9,498 nt of DNA from RGIG8368 sp045540275 (GTDB taxonomy: Bacteria > Verrucomicrobiota > Kiritimatiellia > RFP12 > UBA1067), in NCBI GenBank assembly GCA_045540275.1, contig JAZQGX010000058.1, positions 1 to 9,498 of the forward strand, written 5' to 3'. The notes beneath the pieces were generated by a model that was given only the letters and a program-made list of their open reading frames with translations, had not been told where the DNA came from and ran no database searches. Shown here one piece after another: positions 1-6,258 of this stretch (position 1 is its first letter; every line of letters starts with the position of its first letter). The position numbers and the translations under genes are program-made.

Positions 1-93
1 GATCCTCCTGGATCCGGCCCGCTTGCCTACTCGCGTATCAAGGCTTTTCAGAATGTGCGCGAAGAGAGCGTTGCGAAACCGGATCCGCAACGC
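1..93 (-). promoter_or_regulatory. Attenuator-like alternative RNA structures of the Trp leader
   Basis: On the minus-strand RNA, GCGUUGCG (93 to 86), which begins in the last Trp codon, is perfectly complementary to CGCAACGC (75 to 68), giving an 8-bp stem with a 10-nt loop. The loop carries GGAUCCGG (86 to 79), complementary to CCGGAUCC (17 to 10) over 8 bp, extendable by three G-U pairs. CCGGAUCC can also fold locally as GAUCC/GGAUC around AGGA (14 to 1). These pairings exclude one another, as expected for leader-peptide attenuation. No U-run is visible before position 1, so either a transcription terminator lies off the edge or control acts on the AGGAGG at 4-9. The pairings are seen directly; the mechanism is inferred. 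Confidence 0.55.
4..9 (-). promoter_or_regulatory. Candidate ribosome binding site of a gene off the left edge
   Basis: The minus strand reads AGGAGG here, a near-perfect Shine-Dalgarno core, about 125 nt downstream of the predicted leftward transcription start. If real, its start codon would lie just outside the window and belong to the gene controlled by the tryptophan-codon leader. Part of the motif also falls in a small hairpin (GATCC, loop AGGA, GGATC; positions 14-1), so it may be partly sequestered. No start codon is visible, so this stays tentative. Confidence 0.4.
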
Positions 94-131
94 CACCACC
101 AGCGACCGAATATGAAAGCCTGTTTGTTCAT
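48..131 (-). CDS. trpL: Tryptophan-rich leader peptide (TrpL-like), 27 aa
   Basis: A short minus-strand ORF runs from ATG (131-129) to TGA (50-48). It has three consecutive Trp codons at residues 11-13 (FGRWWWRC), all TGG. Runs of two or three Trp codons in a short ORF close to a transcription start are the hallmark of trp operon leader peptides: enterobacterial TrpL has two, rhizobial TrpL has three. A ribosome waiting for charged tRNA-Trp would sit on the first arm of the hairpin at 93-68. The predicted transcription start is only about 3-6 nt before the ATG, and no Shine-Dalgarno sequence is present, so translation may be leaderless or nearly so. The controlled gene is off the left edge; a trp gene is expected, but a Trp transporter or tRNA synthetase is possible. 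Coincidence cannot be excluded, but the promoter, Trp run and hairpins together argue against it. Confidence 0.65.
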   Translation of the reverse strand: MNKQAFIFGRWWWRCGSGFATLSSRTF

Positions 132-141
132 CACGCCGGGA

Positions 142-171
142 AGTTTAGCAAAAATTTTCCGCCGGTGTCAA
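142..171 (-). promoter_or_regulatory. Sigma-70-type promoter of the Trp leader
   Basis: On the minus strand, TTGACA (171-166) is followed by an 18-nt spacer and TAAACT (147-142). TGC lies immediately upstream of the -10 box (150-148), an extended -10 element. The predicted start is near 134-136, just before the leader ATG at 131. A second TTGAC-like hexamer overlaps just upstream on the same strand. It diverges from the plus-strand promoter at 269-297. Confidence 0.6.
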
Positions 172-268
172 CCGTCAAGGGGCCGGGAACAAGCGGGCTG
201 CCAGAGTATTATCATCCGCACCGTAATCTCATGCGCAATACCCGCGCCGCGCGTAGAGTGTGATGTTA

Positions 269-297
269 TTGACGGTCGGCGAGGTGTGCGATACAAT
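269..297 (+). promoter_or_regulatory. Sigma-70-type promoter of the outer-membrane protein gene
   Basis: TTGACG (269-274), a 17-nt spacer, and TACAAT (292-297) form a near-consensus promoter with a predicted start around 304. That leaves a leader of about 64 nt before the ATG at 368. The promoter lies inside the longest open frame, which begins with GTG at 260. This argues that the protein starts at 368 or 371 and not at 260. Confidence 0.6.
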
Positions 298-367
298 AAG
301 CGGCTTGTTTTTTATACCGGCCGCCTTTGAGGTGTTCAAAGAAGTCCGGCAGTGGGATGGGTTTGCG

Positions 368-1210
368 ATGATGGGGAAGTTTTTTCTTTTTGCGGTGCTG
401 CTTTTTTCGGCGGCGAACTCTTATTCGGCAGACGAGGAATGTTTGATAGAGAAAGACGCTTTATCTCGTCTTCACATGTTCGCCTACGCGGATGTTGAAA
501 GTGCATATTGGATGCGTGGCCTCATCGCCGACTCCCGTCCATATGCTTCGCTGTTTGCCGATATGAACTACGATCTTTCGCCGGCCGGAAGAATCGGGGC
601 GTATGTGTGGAGCGCATGTTCCTTCTCGGACGGGGGACAGAGCCTGTCGCGCCGCAATTCCTTCAATGAATTCCTCTACGCGGTTTACTATGGATACACC
701 TATGAATTCACCGATGAGTGGGGACTTGATTCGGTTTTCTACAAGCAATGGGTGACGGCACCCGGATATTGGCCGGATGCTCACTCCCGCTCCGAGCTCA
801 ATTTCTCGCAATCACTCAAAAACCCGTACCTAACACCATATTACCTGATGCGCCGCGCGATACACGGGAAGGAATGGGTATACTGGGAGGTGGGATTGAC
901 GCGCAGTTGGAAGCTGACCGAGCGAATCAGGATGACGACTACGATATTTGGAGAATTCGGGGACGACCGGCATTTCCTGTCGCAGTATGGGCGCGACCCC
1001 AACGGAGATTCGTACCGGCATGGGCTTATGGCGCTCAACGCCAAGGTGAAGTTCAACTATATGTTGAACAAGTACGCAAGTCTTTTTGCCTATGTGCACC
1101 AATTCGATATGGCGGACAAGGATGCGCGCGATGCGGTGAAGCATTCACCGGCAGCTAATGCGACGCGCGATTTGACGATATTTGGTGTCGGCGTAGCGTT
1201 TCAGTTTTAG
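368..1210 (+). CDS. Putative outer-membrane beta-barrel protein, 280 aa
   Basis: I chose ATG 368 because a typical Sec signal peptide begins there (Lys 4, hydrophobic residues 5-16, likely cleavage near SYS/A at residues 18-21) and because the promoter at 269-297 sits inside any longer version. ATG 371 is equally possible. The mature part has many alternating, aromatic-rich stretches (for example LYAVYYGYTYEF and WVYWEVGLTRSWKL) and ends in GVGVAFQF. A C-terminal Phe preceded by alternating hydrophobics is the usual recognition signal for outer-membrane barrel assembly. Size and pattern recall small porin-like barrels of the TorF type found across Gram-negatives, but the match is only by pattern. 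Substrate and function are unknown. The ribosome site is weak (a G-rich stretch near 354-361). It appears monocistronic, divergent from the Trp leader and separated by about 280 nt from the next gene. Confidence 0.75.
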   Translation: MMGKFFLFAVLLFSAANSYSADEECLIEKDALSRLHMFAYADVESAYWMRGLIADSRPYASLFADMNYDLSPAGRIGAYVWSACSFSDGGQSLSRRNSFNEFLYAVYYGYTYEFTDEWGLDSVFYKQWVTAPGYWPDAHSRSELNFSQSLKNPYLTPYYLMRRAIHGKEWVYWEVGLTRSWKLTERIRMTTTIFGEFGDDRHFLSQYGRDPNGDSYRHGLMALNAKVKFNYMLNKYASLFAYVHQFDMADKDARDAVKHSPAANATRDLTIFGVGVAFQF

Positions 1211-1412
1211 AAGGCGTTGCAAGTAGCTATCGCCCTAGCGCCGCTCTGCCGTAACGCGGCGATATCCGCACCCCGGTTCCTTGAGAATACTGCCGTCACT
1301 TTAGAGCGAACGAGAGGACATTCAGATTTCGCCGCTGTTGCCGCAGAGCGCAAAACATCCCGGATTTTAACCGCCACCGTCGGAATTCACAAAGTTAAAA
1401 GTTGATATATCA
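1211..1412. other. Intergenic stretch with a bulged hairpin, no convincing gene
   Basis: Just after the barrel gene, TATCGCC (1228-1234) plus GCG (1238-1240) can pair with CGC (1255-1257) plus GGCGATA (1258-1264), a 10-bp stem with a 3-nt bulge. No T-run follows, so it is not a canonical intrinsic terminator, though it could support factor-dependent termination or protect the transcript 3' end. A 62-codon open frame spans most of the stretch but lacks a ribosome site and protein-like composition. I see nothing else. Confidence 0.4.
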
Positions 1413-1442
1413 TTACAGACAAAGATGAGATTTTATGATAAT
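1413..1442 (+). promoter_or_regulatory. Candidate promoter of the LamG/oxidoreductase operon
   Basis: TTACAG (1413-1418), an 18-nt spacer, and GATAAT (1437-1442) make a fair sigma-70-type promoter. An overlapping TATGAT (1434-1439) is an alternative -10 box with a shorter spacer. The region is distinctly AT-rich compared with its surroundings. The predicted start near 1449 gives a leader of about 40 nt before the ATG at 1490. No operator was recognised. Confidence 0.45.
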
Positions 1443-1480
1443 ATTAAAAAGTCGAGAAGCTGAAGTTGTTTAAAAACAAA

Positions 1481-1487
1481 GAGGTGG
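1481..1487 (+). promoter_or_regulatory. Ribosome binding site fixing the start at 1490
   Basis: GAGGTGG lies 2 nt before ATG 1490, with its GAGG core 5 nt away. It decides in favour of 1490 over the in-frame TTG at 1466, which lies upstream of this site and has no comparable one. Starting at 1490 also puts a signal peptide at the true N-terminus. Confidence 0.7.
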
Positions 1488-1489
1488 TT

Positions 1490-4400
1490 ATGAGAAGAAG
1501 CAAAATGATAAGCGGTTTGTTTTCTCTTTTATTCGCGTCGGTCGCCTTTGGCGCCGCAACCAGTATCGATTCCGAAATTGATTTGGCAACTGTCGGTGAC
1601 GTGACGTGGGAAGCAATTACCGGTTCAGGCAATATCGTAAACTCCGGCGAGGAATTGCGCACGATCAATTTGAGCAATGCGGCCAAGGGAACGTATACGT
1701 ACAGCGGTGTGATTTCCGGTAATATCGCCATCAAGATGAATGCCGCAAGTTCGGAGGCGATTCAGATTTTCAACAAGGCTAACACCTACTCCGGCGGGAC
1801 CGTCATCACCAAGGGCGAAATTCGTCTCGATGCCTCAGTCGCGCGCGCTGGCACCGGGCCAATAGCCTTGACCGGCAGCGGAAACAGTTCCTACAGTGCC
1901 CTTTTGACGGCAACCCGCTCCTTGACCTTGCCCAATCAGATTATCGTGGATGCCGGAGGGGGTTGCTTCCGCATTTGGAGAACTATGGTTTTGACAATAG
2001 ACGGATCCATTCTCTTTTTGAACAAGTCGAGCAAATTGCGCACCAGCGACGGCGGCACCTTGAGCCTCAATAAGCCGATCGATCCGGAGAGCGCCGGAGG
2101 AATATTTGAACCTCAGACGGCCGTGTTCTGCCATAACTGCTTCGGGACTCCAGACGCGCCAAGTGCGATTACGCTGCAAGCGACTTCCGCGATAACCAGC
2201 AAGGGATATTTGGAATTGCCGAAGCGGTGCTACATGACAACAAATTATTCCACCAACAAAAGCGTGGTCGCCGTCACCGATACGCTCGGTGGAGACCTTA
2301 CGGTGGCAAGAAGCGATAAAATCGGCATTTCAGGCTATCTGAGCGCGGCTAATAACATTTCAATTACGGCAGATGAAATTTTGCTTTCGAAAAAAGAGGT
2401 AAATACTTTTGAAATCTCCGGTACTCTTACGCTCAACGGGCGGCTTTCTTCGCGTCCGGGAACCTCGTTCGGATTTATCAAGAAGGGTAGCGGCAAACTT
2501 GTAATCAAAGATGAAATGGATATCAAGGGTGATATCAATATCCAGGCGGGTACCCTTGTGCTTTCCACCAACGCCCTTGCCTCAGTCAACGGTCAGATAA
2601 TTGTCAGTCCGGGGGCAACCGTCCAACTTGATGACGGAACGCTCCTGCACAATCGTCTCAGGGTCGACAATCTGCATACAGGTTTTCTCAAGACTGCAGA
2701 TGTCTGGTTTGACGCTTACGCTTTGGCGGATAGCTCCGTTGAAGGGGCGGGTGTGAATGCGGCTCCGAACTTCGGTATCGCCGGCGGTGATTTTGTCAAG
2801 ATGCCGCGCCCGTGCAACAATGGATCTTATATGTCGGTTCCGTACTACACCGCTAACGGTATTTCGGGCAAACCAAGTATCGTATGCGATTCGACGAATA
2901 AGGGGCTCCAGCTTGACGCATACACCAACAAAACCGCAAACATGACGATGTTTCTCGTTTTCCAATGGGATAGATGGGTGAAGAACGGTGATGGAAACGG
3001 TGCTTGGGGTTCTCCGATTGCGATGTCGTCCCGCACCGGCTCTGTCGGCGATGCCAAGAACGAGAACGACAGCATGGGGTTCACATATTCGTGGGGTGAA
3101 GGAAGTACTGGTTTTTCGAATTCCATTTACCGTACCGCCTACGGATGTGCCGATAAATCCTGCAATTACACCGATCTTCAATGGAAGGTCGGTCAGCCCG
3201 CTATTCTCGGCTTCAGTCGCAATGGTAGAACCGCCATCGACTGGCTGACCGTGGAGACCGGGACGCTTGCCACCACCAACAATAACGGTTACACCTATGC
3301 GTTCGGCATTGAGACCCTCGCGCTCGGCAAATGTCTGCAGGCGAACGGCTGTCCGTTCTGGAACCGCGGTTTGCTCGGCAAGATCGGCGAGCTTGTGGTA
3401 TTCAACCGCGAGTTGACCGAAGCTGAATTCAACTGGGTCAATGATTATCTCGCCCATAAATGGCTCAACGGAGCCGCGCCTGGAGCTCAGCCGATCTCGA
3501 ATGCGCCGGCTAGCAGTCGCGTCATGAATCCGATGGACATCACCGTTAACGAAGGAAACTCCAGCACCGTCTCCTTCGAGGCCGCCGGACAATCCGGCTC
3601 CTACTCTTTGACCAAATCTGGCGCAGGTGCCATGCAGCTTGCCGGTGATCTGGATTACAATGGTGAGATTATCGTCAATGATGGCGGTATCGTTTTCGGC
3701 GACGGCAAAGCCGGAATCCGTCCGGTGCTCTGGGTCGATGCTGGCGACGATTCTACGCTTACGGTCAACGAAGACGGCAAGGTTCTGTCGGTAGTCAACA
3801 AGGGTTCGGCGGGAGGAAGCTTCACCGCCGAGGACGGCACCGCCCCGGAATACGATGACCAGGGCATGAATTCGAAGGGCGCAATCGTCTTTGACGGCAG
3901 CGCGATGCTCTCATCGCAGTGCCGGGTCGCGACCGGAGATGCTCAGCGCAATCTGCATATTTACGCCGTCCTGCAGCGCGACGAGCCGGTTGCAGGTTCA
4001 GGTCCGTTCTCGTTCGAAAACAGCGACGGCGACACCGGAAGCATCTTCTCCGTCGAGGAGCTTGCCGACACCGGCAATGCAGTCTGTTTCCACTTCGGGT
4101 CTTCCGCTTCGCTGATCGATCCGGTTTCGGGCGCGATCGCCAATACGGTGACGTTCGCAAATCCCGCGGCGGACGACACGCCGTACCTGCTCGCCAGCAA
4201 CCAGCGCGCCGGCATGTATCTGGTGGCATTTGAAAATGCGGCGACCGAAGGCGCCACACCTTGGAGGGCCTATCAGAGCAGCAAGCAGAATTTGCCGGCA
4301 TTGAACGCCGATACGGTGGTGCTCGGCGGCAGGGGCGGCGTCGCCTGGAAGGGACGCATCGGCGAACTTATCGTTTTTGATGAGGAGCCCACTGCGCTTG

Positions 4401-4786
4401 CAAAAGGTGAAGTGCTTGAATATCTCCGCGGCAAATGGTTCAAGTCCGACGCAGAAGATGTCGCAACACCGCTGGCATTGACCGGCATTGATCTGCAGGC
4501 GAAGACTGGCGCGGATGTTACCCTCGTTCTGGCCGACAATGTTGCGTTGCGCCACGATGCGCCGCCGGTGACCGTCGGCACCGTTAAGTTGCCCGACACG
4601 CTCGAATTTACCACATCGCTGTGGCCGCAATTCAAGCGTCAGTTGTTCTCGGCGGAAACCGTGGATGGCGATCCTGTATGGAATATCAGCGGACGCAAGG
4701 CTGATAGCAGCAAAATCACCATTAACTCATCTGAAGATATCTGGCTTCACAACTGTGCGGCAGGTACTATTATTTTGATTCGATAA
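1490..4786 (+). CDS. Secreted beta-strand-repeat protein with two LamG-like domains, 1098 aa
   Basis: Residues 1-22 are a Sec signal peptide (RR, hydrophobic core, AFG/A cleavage). Near residue 98 NTYSGGTVITKGEI matches the autotransporter-associated beta-strand repeat; related units occur near 344-362 (GDINIQAGTLVLS) and 721-741 (NGEIIVNDGGIVFGDG), each preceded by a KxGxGxLxL-type strand. Two concanavalin/LamG-like domains follow: about 405-662 (VWFDAYALAD to GKIGELVVFNRELT...YLAHKW) and about 745-985 (VLWVDAGDD to GRIGELIVFDEEPT...YLRGKW). The shared IGEL(V/I)VF...YL..KW ending is the usual last strand and helix of this domain in Verrucomicrobia/Planctomycetes-type secreted proteins. There is no C-terminal autotransporter barrel, PEP-CTERM or LPxTG anchor; the protein ends in GTIILIR. 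Cysteines are frequent for this kind of protein (CHNC near residue 210). LamG-like domains often bind carbohydrate, so glycan binding or a surface-structural role is a reasonable inference. It is first in an apparent operon, 20 nt before the first oxidoreductase. Confidence 0.8.
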   Translation: MRRSKMISGLFSLLFASVAFGAATSIDSEIDLATVGDVTWEAITGSGNIVNSGEELRTINLSNAAKGTYTYSGVISGNIAIKMNAASSEAIQIFNKANTYSGGTVITKGEIRLDASVARAGTGPIALTGSGNSSYSALLTATRSLTLPNQIIVDAGGGCFRIWRTMVLTIDGSILFLNKSSKLRTSDGGTLSLNKPIDPESAGGIFEPQTAVFCHNCFGTPDAPSAITLQATSAITSKGYLELPKRCYMTTNYSTNKSVVAVTDTLGGDLTVARSDKIGISGYLSAANNISITADEILLSKKEVNTFEISGTLTLNGRLSSRPGTSFGFIKKGSGKLVIKDEMDIKGDINIQAGTLVLSTNALASVNGQIIVSPGATVQLDDGTLLHNRLRVDNLHTGFLKTADVWFDAYALADSSVEGAGVNAAPNFGIAGGDFVKMPRPCNNGSYMSVPYYTANGISGKPSIVCDSTNKGLQLDAYTNKTANMTMFLVFQWDRWVKNGDGNGAWGSPIAMSSRTGSVGDAKNENDSMGFTYSWGEGSTGFSNSIYRTAYGCADKSCNYTDLQWKVGQPAILGFSRNGRTAIDWLTVETGTLATTNNNGYTYAFGIETLALGKCLQANGCPFWNRGLLGKIGELVVFNRELTEAEFNWVNDYLAHKWLNGAAPGAQPISNAPASSRVMNPMDITVNEGNSSTVSFEAAGQSGSYSLTKSGAGAMQLAGDLDYNGEIIVNDGGIVFGDGKAGIRPVLWVDAGDDSTLTVNEDGKVLSVVNKGSAGGSFTAEDGTAPEYDDQGMNSKGAIVFDGSAMLSSQCRVATGDAQRNLHIYAVLQRDEPVAGSGPFSFENSDGDTGSIFSVEELADTGNAVCFHFGSSASLIDPVSGAIANTVTFANPAADDTPYLLASNQRAGMYLVAFENAATEGATPWRAYQSSKQNLPALNADTVVLGGRGGVAWKGRIGELIVFDEEPTALAKGEVLEYLRGKWFKSDAEDVATPLALTGIDLQAKTGADVTLVLADNVALRHDAPPVTVGTVKLPDTLEFTTSLWPQFKRQLFSAETVDGDPVWNISGRKADSSKITINSSEDIWLHNCAAGTIILIR

Positions 4787-4806
4787 CGAACATAGGGGGG
4801 ATTAAA

Positions 4807-6216
4807 ATGAAATTGAAAAGTAGCAGGCGCGGGTTTCTCGCGCTTTCGGCAGGTCTGTTTCTGCCTAGGCGGATGCTGTTCGGGCAGACGGTTCAGGGGG
4901 CGCTGCCCAGCAAACAGTTGCGCGTGGCACTCATCGGATGCGGATGGATGGGGGGCTCTGCCGCGCGCGATTTGATGCGGGTAGGCGTGACGATAGTCGC
5001 GTTGTGCGACGTCGATGACGAGGCAATAGCCAGAACCATCAAGGAGCTCAAGCTCTCTCCCAGCATTCCGTCCTTCAAGGATTGGCGCGAGCTGCTGGCG
5101 AAGAACGGTCGGGAGTTTGACGCCGTTTCAATCGCTACGCAGGATCACATGCACGCCATTATCGCCGCCGATTGCATGTTGCACGGCAAGCATTGCTACA
5201 TTCAAAAGCCGCTGGCGCGTACGGTCGGCGAGTGTGAAAAGCTCATGGAGCTTCAGCGCAAGACCGGGGTGGTCTGCCAGATGGGTAATCAGGGACACCC
5301 GGGGGTTTTCCGCTACGAAGCGCTGCTGGCAAAACGCAATCCGTGGGGTGAGATCACAAGGATTGAAAGTTGGAGCGACCGCCCGGGTACGGGGAAGAAG
5401 CCGTGGTGGGACCAGGGCATGAAAAAATTCCCCGCCGCAAAGCCCGCGCCCAAGCAGTTCGGCGAAAAGGGCTGGGATCTTTTCTGCGGGGTTTCTCCGA
5501 ATCGCGGATTCAACTGGCAGTATCGCTGGGCCTGGCGCGGATGGTGGGATTTTGGATGTGGTGCGATTGGGGACATGGCGGTTCACAATGCTGACCCCGC
5601 CTTTTGGACCTTCAAGCTGGGATTACCGGTTTCGGTCAAGGCCGATACCCTCGGCACCGGTCCTTGCGGCATCGCCCATCCAAAACAGAGCATAATCGAG
5701 ATGGAGTTTGCTCCGCAGAAGCTGTTCCCCAAAGGTGTGACTTTTACTTGGCGCGACGGCGGCCTGTTGCCCGAAAGAGTCAAGGGCATGGATTCGCGCC
5801 TGCAATATCCCGACAACGGATTGCTGGTGTGCGGCAGCGAGGCGACCACCCTCGGCGGAAGCCATGCCGCCACTCCGTCGGTGATTGCACTTAACGGTCA
5901 CGAGTGGGGCGAAGAGTCGAAGGCCCTGCAGAGGGAGTGTCTCAAAATTGTCAAGAAGGTTGGTTGGGTCAACCACTACGAACAGTGGGTGAAAGCCTCG
6001 ATCGCCGGAACTCCCGAGGTGTGCGGTAGCAAGCTTTCGGTTTCCGCGCCCTTTACCGAGGCGTTGCTGGTCGGCTGTGTGGGATTGCAGTTCCCCGGAG
6101 AAAAGCTGCTGTTCGATCCAAAGAAGCTGCAATTTACCAACAAGCCGGAGGCGAACAAGTTTCTGGCATTGCCGGGACGAGGCGAATACGACTTTGCCAA
6201 AATCGGTCCGGCATGA
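4807..6216 (+). CDS. Tat-exported Gfo/Idh/MocA family oxidoreductase, copy 1, 469 aa
   Basis: The start follows a strong ribosome site (AGGGGGG, 4794-4800, 6-nt gap). Residues 5-12 (SRRGFLAL) form a twin-arginine motif followed by a hydrophobic stretch, so export in folded form is expected; there is no clear cleavage site, so it may stay anchored. The NAD(P)-binding Rossmann fold begins at residue 38 with GCGWMG (44-49), and Asp and Val-Asp-Asp (CDVDD) near 70 fit a nucleotide-ribose contact. The family's EKP motif reads QKPLA with Lys134, and MGNQGHPG follows. The C-terminal sheet domain carries GAIGDMAVHNADPAF with His260 and Asp263 as candidate catalytic residues. Length is normal for secreted family members. 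Substrates are probably sugars or sugar derivatives oxidised or epimerised in the periplasm with bound cofactor, but specificity cannot be read. It is about two-thirds identical by eye to the next gene. Confidence 0.88.
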   Translation: MKLKSSRRGFLALSAGLFLPRRMLFGQTVQGALPSKQLRVALIGCGWMGGSAARDLMRVGVTIVALCDVDDEAIARTIKELKLSPSIPSFKDWRELLAKNGREFDAVSIATQDHMHAIIAADCMLHGKHCYIQKPLARTVGECEKLMELQRKTGVVCQMGNQGHPGVFRYEALLAKRNPWGEITRIESWSDRPGTGKKPWWDQGMKKFPAAKPAPKQFGEKGWDLFCGVSPNRGFNWQYRWAWRGWWDFGCGAIGDMAVHNADPAFWTFKLGLPVSVKADTLGTGPCGIAHPKQSIIEMEFAPQKLFPKGVTFTWRDGGLLPERVKGMDSRLQYPDNGLLVCGSEATTLGGSHAATPSVIALNGHEWGEESKALQRECLKIVKKVGWVNHYEQWVKASIAGTPEVCGSKLSVSAPFTEALLVGCVGLQFPGEKLLFDPKKLQFTNKPEANKFLALPGRGEYDFAKIGPA

Positions 6217-6258
6217 GCGGAGACGGTCTGCAATTTCGGCATCACAAGGTAATATGAC

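Noticed and set aside
3..263. A second plus-strand frame open from the left edge to TGA at 261-263
   Set aside because: No start or ribosome site is visible and it overlaps the well-supported minus-strand leader and promoter. Long open frames are common by chance in this GC-rich stretch.
55..330. Plus-strand 91-codon open frame, continuous with an open frame from position 1
   Set aside because: It runs antisense across the Trp leader and both divergent promoters, has no ribosome site, and its composition does not look like a protein.
1217..1405. 62-codon plus-strand frame after the barrel gene
   Set aside because: No ribosome site, no motif, and it overlaps the bulged hairpin.
2582..3592. 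336-codon minus-strand frame
   Set aside because: It lies wholly antisense to the LamG-domain gene, whose reading frame has clear domains. It is a codon-bias shadow.
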